From an uncultured Thiohalocapsa sp. (GTDB taxonomy: Bacteria; Pseudomonadota; Gammaproteobacteria; Chromatiales; Chromatiaceae): a stretch of 64,000 bases of DNA. The stretch is from the NCBI RefSeq assembly GCF_913063425.1, contig NZ_CAJXYK010000015.1, positions 42,576 through 106,575 on the forward strand, written 5' to 3'. Numbering within the stretch: the stretch's first letter is position 1; every line of letters starts with the position of its first letter. The translations under genes were made by a program, and so were the position numbers. The notes beneath the pieces were generated by a model, which saw only the letters and a list, made by a program, of their open reading frames with translations, was not told where the DNA came from and made no database searches. Shown one piece after another: positions 56,619 to 64,000 of this stretch.

Positions 56619-57956
56619 CTACCCCTTCAGCAGTTGGGGGAAGAGGGTAGGGTCGATGCGTTTCGTGCCGGTGAGGAGGTCGTGCATGAGGGATTTCTTG
56701 AGTTCTTCGTAGGCGGATTTCACGGCTTTTGCCGCGTCGATTTTAGCTTCTACCGCGGTGATCATCTCGACAAAGCGCTCTTGCTCGGGCAGGGGCGGGA
56801 CAGGCACGACGATCTGCTTTACGTCCCGGTTGTTGATCTTGAGCGTCCCGTTCGAAGTCTTGGCACGCCGCAGAATCTGATTGTGAACAATTGAGTGATT
56901 CCAGGCGGCGACCGCGAACTCGGGGAGCAGATAAGGCTCCTCGTCGTCGCGCAGCACGACCCGCTTCGCGATATCGGGATAGATACAGCCCGGCGGGAAA
57001 TCCGTGATTCGGCCCGCCTTGCCGACGAGATCAGGATTGGCGTTACCCCGGACGATTAGAATGTCTCCGGTCCGCACAAGATACTTCTCGGCGACGTCTT
57101 CTCTGATGTCCGCATACTTGAGGTTGTCGGGATTGGCGAGGTCCACGCGCCCATCGCGCACTGCGGCGATGCTGAACGTCGGCACGCCCGGTGGCTGCGT
57201 ATTCGCCGACGGAGAAACTCCGTTTTTCGGCTCGCCTTCGATTAGTCGTTCCATCGGCTTGAGCAGCCACCCAGGCGGCAACTCCTTGGTGGGGCGATCT
57301 GCATAGGCGGTTACACCCAACGCGGAATAGAAGTAATCCTGGATCAGTGCGCTGCCAAGATTGGCCGACTCTCGTGCGGTGTTTCGAACCCTTTCTATTG
57401 CTGTATCCACCACATCGAGAACGCGGGCGATGGCGGCTTGTTCCTCGATGGAAGGAACCGGTACTACCAGATTGCGTATGTCGCGTTCGTTGACAGCGGG
57501 GTAATTGGTTCCGCACTGCCATGCGAGGAGTTGTCGCTTGATAGGTTCGCAGAAGGGAAGATGCCGGAGGTAAGCGCTTGACACATTTTCTTCGGCTCGA
57601 ACCACCGCAAAACCGGTCGAGCAAATAACGGGATCTTCGGATTCGCGCTGCAAACTCGTGTGTGCCTCCAATAGTGGTCGAACCGTGCACAACAGCGTGT
57701 CGCCTCTCCTGACGACGCGCCTCGCACGACTAGGAGAATCGCGAAAGGTCATCGACTCAACGGTCTCCCAATCGATCTCGCCCCGCGTCACACTGCCAAT
57801 ATCTATGTATCGGAAAAAGAACTCTCCGTCGGTGCGGCTGCTCAGCGTTTCTGGATTTACACGTCCATAGCCTGGAGAGTCGACGGTAACCCGATTCCAA
57901 TCGTCACGATAGGTTGAGACCGCGCGCTCTGTGGGCGTCTCAGCAGCCATAGCCAA
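56619..57956 (-). CDS. hsdS: Type I restriction-modification specificity subunit S
   Basis: 445 residues from the ATG at 57956 (or 57950), overlapping hsdM by 17 bp. Two target-recognition domains each end in a conserved coiled-coil linker: RNLVVPVPSIEEQAAIARVL with DVVDTAIERVRN (about 170-200) and KQIVVPVPPLPEQERFVEMI with TAVEAKIDAAK (about 390-425). The two halves set the bipartite DNA target. The sequence recognised cannot be read from the protein. Confidence 0.93.
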   Translation of the reverse strand: MAMAAETPTERAVSTYRDDWNRVTVDSPGYGRVNPETLSSRTDGEFFFRYIDIGSVTRGEIDWETVESMTFRDSPSRARRVVRRGDTLLCTVRPLLEAHTSLQRESEDPVICSTGFAVVRAEENVSSAYLRHLPFCEPIKRQLLAWQCGTNYPAVNERDIRNLVVPVPSIEEQAAIARVLDVVDTAIERVRNTARESANLGSALIQDYFYSALGVTAYADRPTKELPPGWLLKPMERLIEGEPKNGVSPSANTQPPGVPTFSIAAVRDGRVDLANPDNLKYADIREDVAEKYLVRTGDILIVRGNANPDLVGKAGRITDFPPGCIYPDIAKRVVLRDDEEPYLLPEFAVAAWNHSIVHNQILRRAKTSNGTLKINNRDVKQIVVPVPPLPEQERFVEMITAVEAKIDAAKAVKSAYEELKKSLMHDLLTGTKRIDPTLFPQLLKG

Positions 57957-59979
57957 CCGCCTTCAAGAGCTGCATTAGATTCTTTTCGGACTTAACGAGA
58001 TTCGACTCCGCTTCGCGCAGAGCGATTACTGCATCCTCCACCGACACCCGAGGCTCCGGCTCAAACGTATCCACATACCGCGGAATGTTCAGATTGAACT
58101 CGTTCTCCTCGATCTCATCGACGCCGACCACCCGCGCGTGCTTCAGCAGCTCGTCCGGGTCCTGATAGAGCGCCTCAAGCTCGCCCCCGACGTGGGTCAC
58201 GGCCTGCCGATCATCCTCGGCGCGGCGGCGGGATTCGGCGATCTTCTCGTCGCGCTCCGCCAGCCTGGACGCGGCGCGGTCGCGCTGGCCCCGTAGCTGA
58301 GACAGGGCCTTCTCGACCTTGGCGCGCTCGGCTTTGGTCGAGAGGGCGGCGAGCTTGGTCTCCTGCTCCGCGATGCGTGGCTCGAGCATTGCGAGCCGCT
58401 CCACATGGCCCGCGTACTCGGCCGTCAGCCGCTCTACCTCATCGTGCTCGCGGGCATCGATCTGGTCGTGGATGCGCCGGCTGTGCTGCGCCACCAATCC
58501 AGGCACCTTGGCCGCGTCGCCGTAGGCATGGACGTGCACGAGCATGCGCATGACGTCCTGGGGGCGCAGCTCGTTCTGGTTCGAGAGCTCCCGATAGTGG
58601 CGGGCAGCATAGACCAGCAGCACTTGGGCGTGCCGCTCCGGCGGACGCTGCTTGCGCAGGATCAGCAGGCAGGCCGGCACACCAGCGCCGTAGAAGACAT
58701 TGAGTGGCAGCGAGATCACTGCATCGACCAGCCGCGCGTCGATCAGCGCCTTTCGGATCAAGTGCTCGTCGTCGGCCTTGCGGCGCTTGATCTTGGGGTT
58801 GCCGTCGGCATCGAATTCGCCGGTCTCCTCCTCGATGGCCGGCTGGCCGCGGAACAGCACGCCCTGGGGGCAGACCACGCCGGCGCGGCCGTTGGCCGTA
58901 AGCGACGCCAGGATGTGCAGGATGAAGGCATAATCGCCTGTGCTGGCGGGCGGGGCGCGGAACGGCGTGCCGCGACCGAAGCGGCCGAACGGGTCCTTGT
59001 AGCCCTCCTTGCCGAAGACCTGCTGCTTGAGCTTGGTCTTCTTCTTCTTGTCGTCCGTCTGCTGCTCGGGTTTGAGCCACCAGAAGTCGTCGGAGAACGG
59101 GAAATTGGCCAGCACCAGGGAGAAGCGGCGGACCTTGCCCTCGGCATCGCGAAAGGCCGGGTCGGTGATGGTGCTGGCGCCGGCGGCGATCTCCGCCTCC
59201 AGACGGTGCAGCACCGAGTTGATCTTGCCGATGGCCGCGTTGCCCCAGTTCATCTCCTGGCCGAAGAAGCGGGCGTCGTTGGCGTTGTGGCCGGCCTCGC
59301 GCAGGTAGTCGGCACAGTGCACCAGCATGCCGCCGCTGCCGCAGGTGGGGTCGTAGACGGTGTCGCCGGGCTGGGGCTCCAGGATGCGCACCAGGGTGTC
59401 CACCACCTCGGGCGGGGTGAAGAACTCGCCGGCCTTGGCACCGGCGTCGTCGGCGAACTTCTTGATCAGGTACTCGTAGGCACGGCCCAGCACGTCCGGC
59501 GACACGCTGGCGTTGGAGAGGTCGTAGGTGTTGAAGTGCTGGACCAGCGCGTGCACCACCTCGTTGGCGATCAGCGGCTTGCCGCTGCCATCCGGCGCCG
59601 GGGCGTTCCAGTCCACGGTGAAGACCCCGCGCAGCTCCTGGTTGGCGCTGGAGACGGCACGCATGGCGGCCGTGAGGTTGCGCCCCAGGTCGATGGACGA
59701 CGCGAGGATGTCGCCCCAGCGGTTGCCTTCCGGAATCCGGAACCGATGCTCCCCACGGGCACGGAAGACCGCCTTCTGGGCGTCGGTGAAGGTCCGCCCC
59801 TGCTGTCGTTCCAACTCGGCGATGGCGTCGTCCGCCTCGTGCTCCCACTGGTCGCAGAGGCGTTTGTAGAACATCAGGGACAGGATGTAGTTCTTGTAGT
59901 CCTGCCCGGCCGTCTTGCCGCGCAGGATGTTGGCCGCACCCCACAGGTGGGCCTCCAGTTGTTGTTGGGTGAGCTTCAC
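57940..59979 (-). CDS. hsdM: Type I restriction-modification N6-adenine methylase subunit M
   Basis: 679 residues from the ATG at 59979. HsdM_N helices (QQQLEAHLWGAANILRG) lead to the methylase: PGDTVYDPTCGSGGMLVHCA (SAM motif I) and LVLANFPFSDDFWW, where catalytic motif IV reads NFPF instead of the common NPPF/Y. VVCPQGVLFRG is motif V-like. A long coiled coil (about 520-610) and C-terminal IPRYVDTFEPEPRVS follow. With HsdS it methylates adenine in the host target. It overlaps a small upstream gene by 4 bp (ATGA). Confidence 0.94.
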   Translation of the reverse strand: MKLTQQQLEAHLWGAANILRGKTAGQDYKNYILSLMFYKRLCDQWEHEADDAIAELERQQGRTFTDAQKAVFRARGEHRFRIPEGNRWGDILASSIDLGRNLTAAMRAVSSANQELRGVFTVDWNAPAPDGSGKPLIANEVVHALVQHFNTYDLSNASVSPDVLGRAYEYLIKKFADDAGAKAGEFFTPPEVVDTLVRILEPQPGDTVYDPTCGSGGMLVHCADYLREAGHNANDARFFGQEMNWGNAAIGKINSVLHRLEAEIAAGASTITDPAFRDAEGKVRRFSLVLANFPFSDDFWWLKPEQQTDDKKKKTKLKQQVFGKEGYKDPFGRFGRGTPFRAPPASTGDYAFILHILASLTANGRAGVVCPQGVLFRGQPAIEEETGEFDADGNPKIKRRKADDEHLIRKALIDARLVDAVISLPLNVFYGAGVPACLLILRKQRPPERHAQVLLVYAARHYRELSNQNELRPQDVMRMLVHVHAYGDAAKVPGLVAQHSRRIHDQIDAREHDEVERLTAEYAGHVERLAMLEPRIAEQETKLAALSTKAERAKVEKALSQLRGQRDRAASRLAERDEKIAESRRRAEDDRQAVTHVGGELEALYQDPDELLKHARVVGVDEIEENEFNLNIPRYVDTFEPEPRVSVEDAVIALREAESNLVKSEKNLMQLLKAVGYGC

Positions 59980-60218
59980 GTGCTTAACTGAGAGTTGCGG
60001 TTAGTGTTCACAGGTGCCGTGCTGCCGGCACCATCAGGCGGTACGGTCTGGCTGTGCGCGACTAAACCGTTGGCCCGGCAAATACGATTCGCGTCTGGCA
60101 ACGCCCCAGGCGCAGGGCATTCGAGGATGGGGTAGAAACTGAAGTCCAGGTCGGCAAGATCGACCTTCAGCAGGTCGTTGTAGAGCAGGTGCAGGAACTT
60201 TTCTTTGCTGGATGCCAT
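59976..60218 (-). CDS. Small protein, possible truncated methylase N-terminus
   Basis: 80 residues from the ATG at 60218; its stop overlaps the hsdM start (59976-59979), so the two are translationally coupled. The first 32 residues, KEKFLHLLYNDLLKVDLADL followed by DFSFYPIL, resemble the N-terminal 'LDLADLDFGIYRI' segment of some large adenine methylases of phage-defence loci. The rest (PAPGALPD... to the end) does not resemble anything I know. It may be a fragment recruited as a leader for hsdM. Confidence 0.45.
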   Translation of the reverse strand: MASSKEKFLHLLYNDLLKVDLADLDFSFYPILECPAPGALPDANRICRANGLVAHSQTVPPDGAGSTAPVNTNRNSQLST

Positions 60219-60259
60219 GGGCGTCGGGTTGCGGGTTCGGATGTCTGGCTATCGGTCGC

Positions 60260-61150
60260 TCAGCCCTTGAGCTCCGACGGCGGCGATGCGTCCTTCTTGC
60301 GCGGCTCAAACAGGGTATGCGCAGCAATGTTGAGCGCGGCTTCGACTTGGCCCGCGGCCTTGGTGAGTTGGTAGAGGTCAAGGCTGTCGATCGTCGTATC
60401 GGGCTTTACGAACTCGGCCAGGTAGCTCTCGGACTTCGACGCGATGCCCCGGCGCTTGCACACCAGGTAGGCCAAGGACTCGGCTTCAAGCTCCTCAATG
60501 TTCGGCTTCAGCCGGGGCCGCTGCTCGATGCGCAGGTACTTGTCCGGCCCGCAATGGCCGAGAAACAGGTGGCCCAACTCGTGCACCAGGGTGACGAAGC
60601 GGACGTTGACCTCGTGGTTCTGGTTGATCGCTACCCGGTAGTCCGGGCGTTCTTTCTTGTCGGTGGACCGGCGCCCGATCTTGATCTCGCCGGCCCACTG
60701 GTCCCCCAGGTCCACCGCCGTGACGTAGACCCCGCACTTTCGTACGGCCTTGATGGCGGTGTCCAGTGCATCCTCGTCCATGGGGCCGGTGGCGTGGAAG
60801 GTCTGGGTCACATCCTCAGGCAGGGGGTCGCCTTCGGTGTCCTGCACGTCGTAGACCAGGGCCACGGGGCCGAAGGGCCAGAGGATCAGCAGCGGTCGGG
60901 CGTGCGGCTTGATGGTGCGGTTGAAGCGGGTGCGCCAATCGTATTCCGATGCGGCGTAGGCTAGTCCCGGCTTCTGGATTTGCAGCAACAGGGCGTTGAA
61001 CGGGGCGAAGTTCCGCAGCCGCGTGACGAAATCCAGCAGGTCCCGATAGTCCTTTCCGGTGCGGTAGAGCCGCGAGCGTTCCAGTAGGTCCGCCAGCAGC
61101 GAGCGGTCGGCCTGCTCGGGGGCGGCGCCCGTGGATTCGTCGGGGGACAT
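60260..61150 (-). CDS. ArdC/ImmA-IrrE-like zinc metallopeptidase
   Basis: 296 residues from the ATG at 61150. The N-terminal part LRNFAPFNALLLQIQKPGLA resembles the ArdC-type single-strand DNA-binding domain of anti-restriction proteins. The C-terminal half carries FVTLVHELGHLFLGHCG (HExxH, about 190-206) and EELEAESLAYLVCKRRGI with a downstream Glu ligand, as in ImmA/IrrE and ArdC peptidases. Roles known in the family are anti-restriction on entry of mobile DNA and cleavage of phage-type repressors. Position between the restriction operon and the replication genes fits either. Confidence 0.82.
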   Translation of the reverse strand: MSPDESTGAAPEQADRSLLADLLERSRLYRTGKDYRDLLDFVTRLRNFAPFNALLLQIQKPGLAYAASEYDWRTRFNRTIKPHARPLLILWPFGPVALVYDVQDTEGDPLPEDVTQTFHATGPMDEDALDTAIKAVRKCGVYVTAVDLGDQWAGEIKIGRRSTDKKERPDYRVAINQNHEVNVRFVTLVHELGHLFLGHCGPDKYLRIEQRPRLKPNIEELEAESLAYLVCKRRGIASKSESYLAEFVKPDTTIDSLDLYQLTKAAGQVEAALNIAAHTLFEPRKKDASPPSELKG

Positions 61151-61410
61151 GACATTCCTTCTGAGTTGCCGCGTTCACGGACGGCGAACGATCCTGCCGG
61201 GATGGGCCTCCCAGCGCACGACGCGGCAGATTACGCGGTTGGTTTTTTGGAGACAATGGTACCGCGCAACCCGTTATGCGGTGCGCGTTGCTCGGCTTGG
61301 CGGGAGGCTAGGAAAGCCTACAGGTACGCGCGCGGGCGTGGTGGGGTCAGAGGCGACACGCTGTTGCCGGCCTGATGCGCAGGGGTGCCCGGTCTACCGT
61401 TGCCAGGCGT

Positions 61411-61737
61411 CTACATACTAGCCAGCAGCAGCAGCGCCAGCGGGTCGCCCGCATCGGCGAGACGCGCAAGCTGAAGTCGCCGCGCATCGCGGCGTCGTGT
61501 CGCCCAGCCTTTGCGCGCAGCCTCGGAGCGTGTCGCGGCGTGTTCGGGTTTGGCCAGCGCGCGCCGTGCGGCTTCGAGGTTCTTGGCGGACTGCCGTCGT
61601 CCGGCTTCTGTCTTCGGGCCGGTGGACATGCCGCCATGAAGCTTACATCTACCGGTCGCCAGCGCCTTGCAGCGGCATGGGGTCCCCTTGCGCGTGCGAG
61701 CGCCGCATCGGGGGCGGGTGCGTCGTCGTCCAGCCAC
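61411..61737 (-). CDS. HGGxSTGPxT-motif small protein with Cys cluster
   Basis: 108 residues from GTG 61737, just after the stop of the upstream gene (an ATG at 61785 would overlap it by 47 bp). RPRCGARTRKGTPCRCKALA then GRCKLHGGMSTGPKTEAGR is a known motif of mobile-element proteins: four Cys and a His that could bind zinc, then HGGxSTGPxT. The C-terminus is a basic helix (EAARKGWATRRRDARRLQLA). Function unknown; common in prophages and integrative elements. Confidence 0.75.
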   Translation of the reverse strand: MAGRRRTRPRCGARTRKGTPCRCKALATGRCKLHGGMSTGPKTEAGRRQSAKNLEAARRALAKPEHAATRSEAARKGWATRRRDARRLQLARLADAGDPLALLLLASM

Positions 61738-61738
61738 A

Positions 61739-62038
61739 TCAACGCTCCATGTGCCGCGTGATCGTGTAGACCGCGTGCTCGTCACGCAACGACACCGAAG
61801 ATCGGCCAGTCGCCCGGAGGAACGCTTTCGCTAAGCGAATCGCTTCATGCCCGATCCATTCCGGTGACCGCCCAGCATCGGCCGTCAGTAGCCGCTCGAT
61901 GGCCTCGGCCCGGCCAGTCCAGCCGTGGCGCTGAACGAGTGCGTCCAACAGGTCAACGGCTTCATCGGTCAACCGTACCTGGATCAGTCGCTTCTCGTCG
62001 CTGGCTCGCCAACGGGCTTGTCGCGTTGCGGTTGTCAT
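61739..62038 (-). CDS. Small DNA-binding-like protein (ribbon-helix-helix type)
   Basis: 99 residues from the ATG at 62038. KRLIQVRLTDEAVDLLDALV looks like the strand-helix of a CopG/Arc-type ribbon-helix-helix, followed by GWTGRAEAIERLLTA as second helix. The C-terminal SLRDEHAVYTITRHMER is an extra tail. Likely an element-encoded regulator. It sits in a tight chain of overlapping genes. Confidence 0.6.
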   Translation of the reverse strand: MTTATRQARWRASDEKRLIQVRLTDEAVDLLDALVQRHGWTGRAEAIERLLTADAGRSPEWIGHEAIRLAKAFLRATGRSSVSLRDEHAVYTITRHMER

Positions 62039-62168
62039 TGTCAGGGCCTTGGTCTGCGTTGGTGGTTATCGTCTTCGGGTGGTCGGGTTTGGCCGGTTGG
62101 AAGAAAGCCAGTTCGGCATCGATCCGGCGGCGGCTGGGGCGCGGAGGGGGTTGATAGCTGCGGCTCAT
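61962..62168 (-). CDS. Possible small basic protein overlapping its neighbours
   Basis: 68 codons from ATG 62168, whose start overlaps the stop of the upstream gene (ATGA) and whose 3' end overlaps the ribbon-helix-helix gene by 77 bp. The product (SRSYQPPPRPSRRRIDAELA...) is Pro/Arg-rich with no fold I recognise. The ATGA coupling is the only argument for it; it may equally be noncoding. Confidence 0.25.
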   Translation of the reverse strand: MSRSYQPPPRPSRRRIDAELAFFQPAKPDHPKTITTNADQGPDNDNRNATSPLASQRREATDPGTVDR

Positions 62169-62704
62169 GGGGCGGTTCCCTCGTGGTCAGTGCACAAGTG
62201 CGGAGCGTTCGGCCACAGCGCCGGCGTTCGGCGGCTCGCTGGGGCGCCGATGCCGCAGGCGCCCAGACCGGACCCGTCGCCGACCTCATCCGCCCGGAAG
62301 TGCAGACAGCTACCGCAGGTGATGGCGGGCGGGGCAGGTGCGGGAACCGGCGGGGCCGGGACCATGCCGCGATCTGCTGCCAGCCGGAGGATGCCGGAAA
62401 GGCCGTCAGGGTCGCGGCGGCAACTCAGCAGGAACTCGGCTCGAATCTGCGCGTCGGTTTCGTTGATGGCGTCGAGCCAGCGGACCAGCGCCGCCTCGGT
62501 CTCGGGAGCCAAGGGCGGGGGGCAGCGTTGCGTGGGCTCGGGCTCGGCCAGCAGGCGCAGCAGGTCGGCCTTGTGGGCGCGGACCATGGGCAGCCAGCGG
62601 GCGCGGGCGTCGCTCGGACCTCGAAGGCGGAGCTTACCGGCAGGCTCGGCGGTCAGGCTCAAGCCGTCGAACGCGGCGCGCGCCAGGATCGAAACGGCGT
62701 CCAT
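62165..62704 (-). CDS. Element protein with Cys-rich zinc-binding C-terminus
   Basis: 179 residues from the ATG at 62704, overlapping the RepA-like stop (TGATG). The first 50 residues (ILARAAFDGLSLTAEPAGKL, RLRGPS, ARWLPMVRAHKADLLRLLAE) resemble the TubC-like N-terminal docking fold seen in mobile-element proteins. The C-terminus TCGSCLHFRADEVGDGSGLG, ACGIG and APHLCTDHE has four Cys and two His suited to bind zinc. Such genes commonly follow the element's RepA/AAA gene, as here. Function unknown. Confidence 0.6.
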   Translation of the reverse strand: MDAVSILARAAFDGLSLTAEPAGKLRLRGPSDARARWLPMVRAHKADLLRLLAEPEPTQRCPPPLAPETEAALVRWLDAINETDAQIRAEFLLSCRRDPDGLSGILRLAADRGMVPAPPVPAPAPPAITCGSCLHFRADEVGDGSGLGACGIGAPASRRTPALWPNAPHLCTDHEGTAP

Positions 62705-64000
62705 CAGATGATGTCCTCGCCGATGTCGCCGGGTTCACTATTTGGAGACGAATCGCTGAAGGTGCTCACGGAAACCTGAAGGTGCCCACCGTTTGTGATG
62801 GGCATCTTGTGAGCGCCTTGAGCATCTTCAGCGTCGAGCTTCCAGACCCACTGTTGCTTGGTCCCGCCGAATCGACCGCCCTCCTTGACGACGACAGCCC
62901 CGATCTGGTCTTTCGCTCGCCGGATCGTTGACCACGAATGCCCGGCCCCTTCGGCTTCGGCGCGAACGCTTTTTGAGGGGACCGGGCCGTCCTCCAGCAG
63001 CATGCGGAGAAACCCCTTGGCGTCGGCCATGGCGCTTTGGTCCTCGGGGTCGGCAACGCTCTCGGCGCTGGCCAGCAACTCGCGGGCGCTTCCTGCCAGG
63101 GCCTCGCCCCAAAGCACGCGCGTCGTTTGAATGCCGGAGATCGGCTCGCAGGGCTCAAGCTCGTAGACGAAGCCGCCGTCATCGGGGCCTAGGTTTGACT
63201 TCGCCTTCGCGAGCAGCCTTCCCCCGCCGTCCTCGTCGCTCCGCTTTGCAGTCGCCATCACAACCCGCGCCAACGCACCGAACCCGAGCGAGCCGGTCAC
63301 GCGCTCCACAGGATCGCGGCCAGACGTGCCCTTGCTGAAGTGTGAGATGCCCAGCACGGCGCACTTGTGACGCTGGGCAAGGTCGACCAGCGGTTGCAGG
63401 GCTCGACGGACCTCGGCGTTCTTATGCGAGTCCCCCGCTACGGCACTGACGACAGGATCGACGATCAGCAGAGCCGGGGGCCGTTTCAGTCCGTTCATGG
63501 CCTTGGACAGCAGCGGCATATCAGCGGCGGGGGAGAAAGGGCGCCGGCCTTCCCGGTCGGTCACGTCACTGACGAAATGTAAGCGGGCCGGGTCGCCACC
63601 AGCAGCGATAAAACGCGGCAGCAGGGTATCGGCTGGGTCGTCCTCGCCGGACCAGACCACGACATCGCCGGCAGGCGCAGCAGTGCCATCAGGCCATTTC
63701 CCGCCGATGGTCAGGGTTGCCCCAAGGGCAATGGCCAAAGTCGTTTTGCCGGTGCCGGGGGCTCCCGCGACGATGTGCAGCTTGCCCCGCGCGAGCCAGC
63801 CGACCCAAACCCAATTGACGCGCTCCGGGCGGATGTCGGCGCCGCTGATCAGGGCTAGGCTCGGCCCGATCCCCGGCTTGCCGTCTCGGGCGTCGCTGCT
63901 TGTCGCTTCGGTGGCCAGTTCGACAGCCCTGAAGCATGATCGGCCGCCAACGCAGCCGGCGGCGCCGGCGCGGCGATGTCGGATGTCGCCGAGCCGTTCC
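62704..64000 (-). CDS. RepA-like RecA-fold ATPase/helicase of the element (5' end cut off)
   Basis: The frame is open from the right window edge to the stop at 62704 (432 codons visible). HIVAGAPGTGKTTLAIALGA is Walker A (just right of 63738), PALLIVDPVVSAVAGDSHKN is Walker B-like, and LGISHFSKGTSGRDPVERVT with GSLGFGALARVVMA is typical of RSF1010 RepA/phage AAA helicases. The C-terminal third contains a winged-helix-like segment (EAEGAGHSWSTIRRAKDQIG). Probably the replicative helicase of the integrated element. The N-terminus, likely a primase or bifunctional region, is outside. Confidence 0.85.
   Translation of the reverse strand, partial: ERLGDIRHRRAGAAGCVGGRSCFRAVELATEATSSDARDGKPGIGPSLALISGADIRPERVNWVWVGWLARGKLHIVAGAPGTGKTTLAIALGATLTIGGKWPDGTAAPAGDVVVWSGEDDPADTLLPRFIAAGGDPARLHFVSDVTDREGRRPFSPAADMPLLSKAMNGLKRPPALLIVDPVVSAVAGDSHKNAEVRRALQPLVDLAQRHKCAVLGISHFSKGTSGRDPVERVTGSLGFGALARVVMATAKRSDEDGGGRLLAKAKSNLGPDDGGFVYELEPCEPISGIQTTRVLWGEALAGSARELLASAESVADPEDQSAMADAKGFLRMLLEDGPVPSKSVRAEAEGAGHSWSTIRRAKDQIGAVVVKEGGRFGGTKQQWVWKLDAEDAQGAHKMPITNGGHLQVSVSTFSDSSPNSEPGDIGEDII

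Larger units (their letters stand above)
50391..64000. mobile_element. Integrated element at tRNA-Ser (left end and body; right end outside)
   Basis: Directly downstream of tRNA-Ser the housekeeping order stops, base composition drops locally and genes typical of integrative elements follow, almost all on the minus strand: degenerate thermonuclease, Abi_2, YgjP peptidase, type I restriction-modification, ArdC/ImmA-like protein, small regulators and a RepA-like ATPase. No integrase and no repeated tRNA 3' end are visible before the window edge; they should lie further right. The class (prophage, phage satellite or integrative plasmid) cannot be fixed, since no structural or conjugation genes are seen. 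Confidence 0.75.

Overview
The window is about 64 kb of GC-rich DNA from a gammaproteobacterium. Gene order is the best guide to its identity. The sets ubiG / mtaD / mtnA / gyrA-serC-serA-pheA-hisC-tyrA and pncC(cinA-C)-recA-recX-alaS-lysC-csrA-tRNA-Ser are the gammaproteobacterial arrangement (Pseudomonas has mtnA-mtaD-ubiG next to gyrA-serC-pheA-hisC-tyrA). Here the backbone is interrupted by accessory genes (Uma2 nucleases, CHAT, caspase-like and SUMF1 proteins, a GH100 invertase, intergenic GAAGACGCG repeats) of a kind common in Chromatiales / purple sulfur bacteria. The genus is inference only.

Layout. 1-10.9 kb: a YihY/BrkB membrane protein cut by the window edge, a TlpA-type thioredoxin, then a surface-polysaccharide-like set (acyltransferase 3, FkbM methyltransferase, flippase, a tandem pair of unknown paralogues, GH100 invertase, small envelope proteins). 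11.0-17.1 kb: ubiG, an NAD(P)-binding protein, a Uma2 nuclease with a heptad-repeat tail, mtaD and mtnA (methylthioadenosine salvage), a secreted cupin. 17.4-25.6 kb: a tandem pair of ATP-grasp proteins, a Uma2 fragment, a 1523-residue TIR-CHAT-STAND-TPR protein carrying an in-frame palindromic insertion, and a PIN-domain fragment. 25.7-34.8 kb: gyrA and the serine/aromatic/histidine genes serC, serA, pheA, hisC, tyrA, with a large degenerate repeat tract between serC and serA.

35.0-41.1 kb: a second accessory island. It holds a small membrane protein, a ChaN-like protein, a protein with a caspase fold that has lost its catalytic core joined to a SUMF1/C-type-lectin domain, a truncated Avd gene, a MazF/ribbon-helix-helix toxin-antitoxin pair and two small EACC1-like proteins. 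The lectin-fold protein followed by an Avd remnant, with no reverse transcriptase or template repeat, reads as the remains of a diversity-generating retroelement and its variable sensor protein.

41.1-50.4 kb: the DNA-repair/translation block pncC, thpR, recA (interrupted by a 361-residue intein with a LAGLIDADG endonuclease), recX, alaS, lysC, csrA and tRNA-Ser(GCT). From the tRNA 3' end (50390) to beyond the window edge lies an integrated mobile element: degenerate thermonuclease, Abi_2 protein, YgjP-type metallopeptidase, complete type I restriction-modification operon (hsdM-hsdS-hsdR), an ArdC/ImmA-like metallopeptidase, small element proteins and a RepA-like ATPase cut by the right edge. 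Its integrase and second attachment site are not in view.

The most interesting signals are the TIR-CHAT-STAND-TPR protein with its palindromic insertion, the decayed retroelement/pseudo-caspase sensor locus, and the RecA intein.
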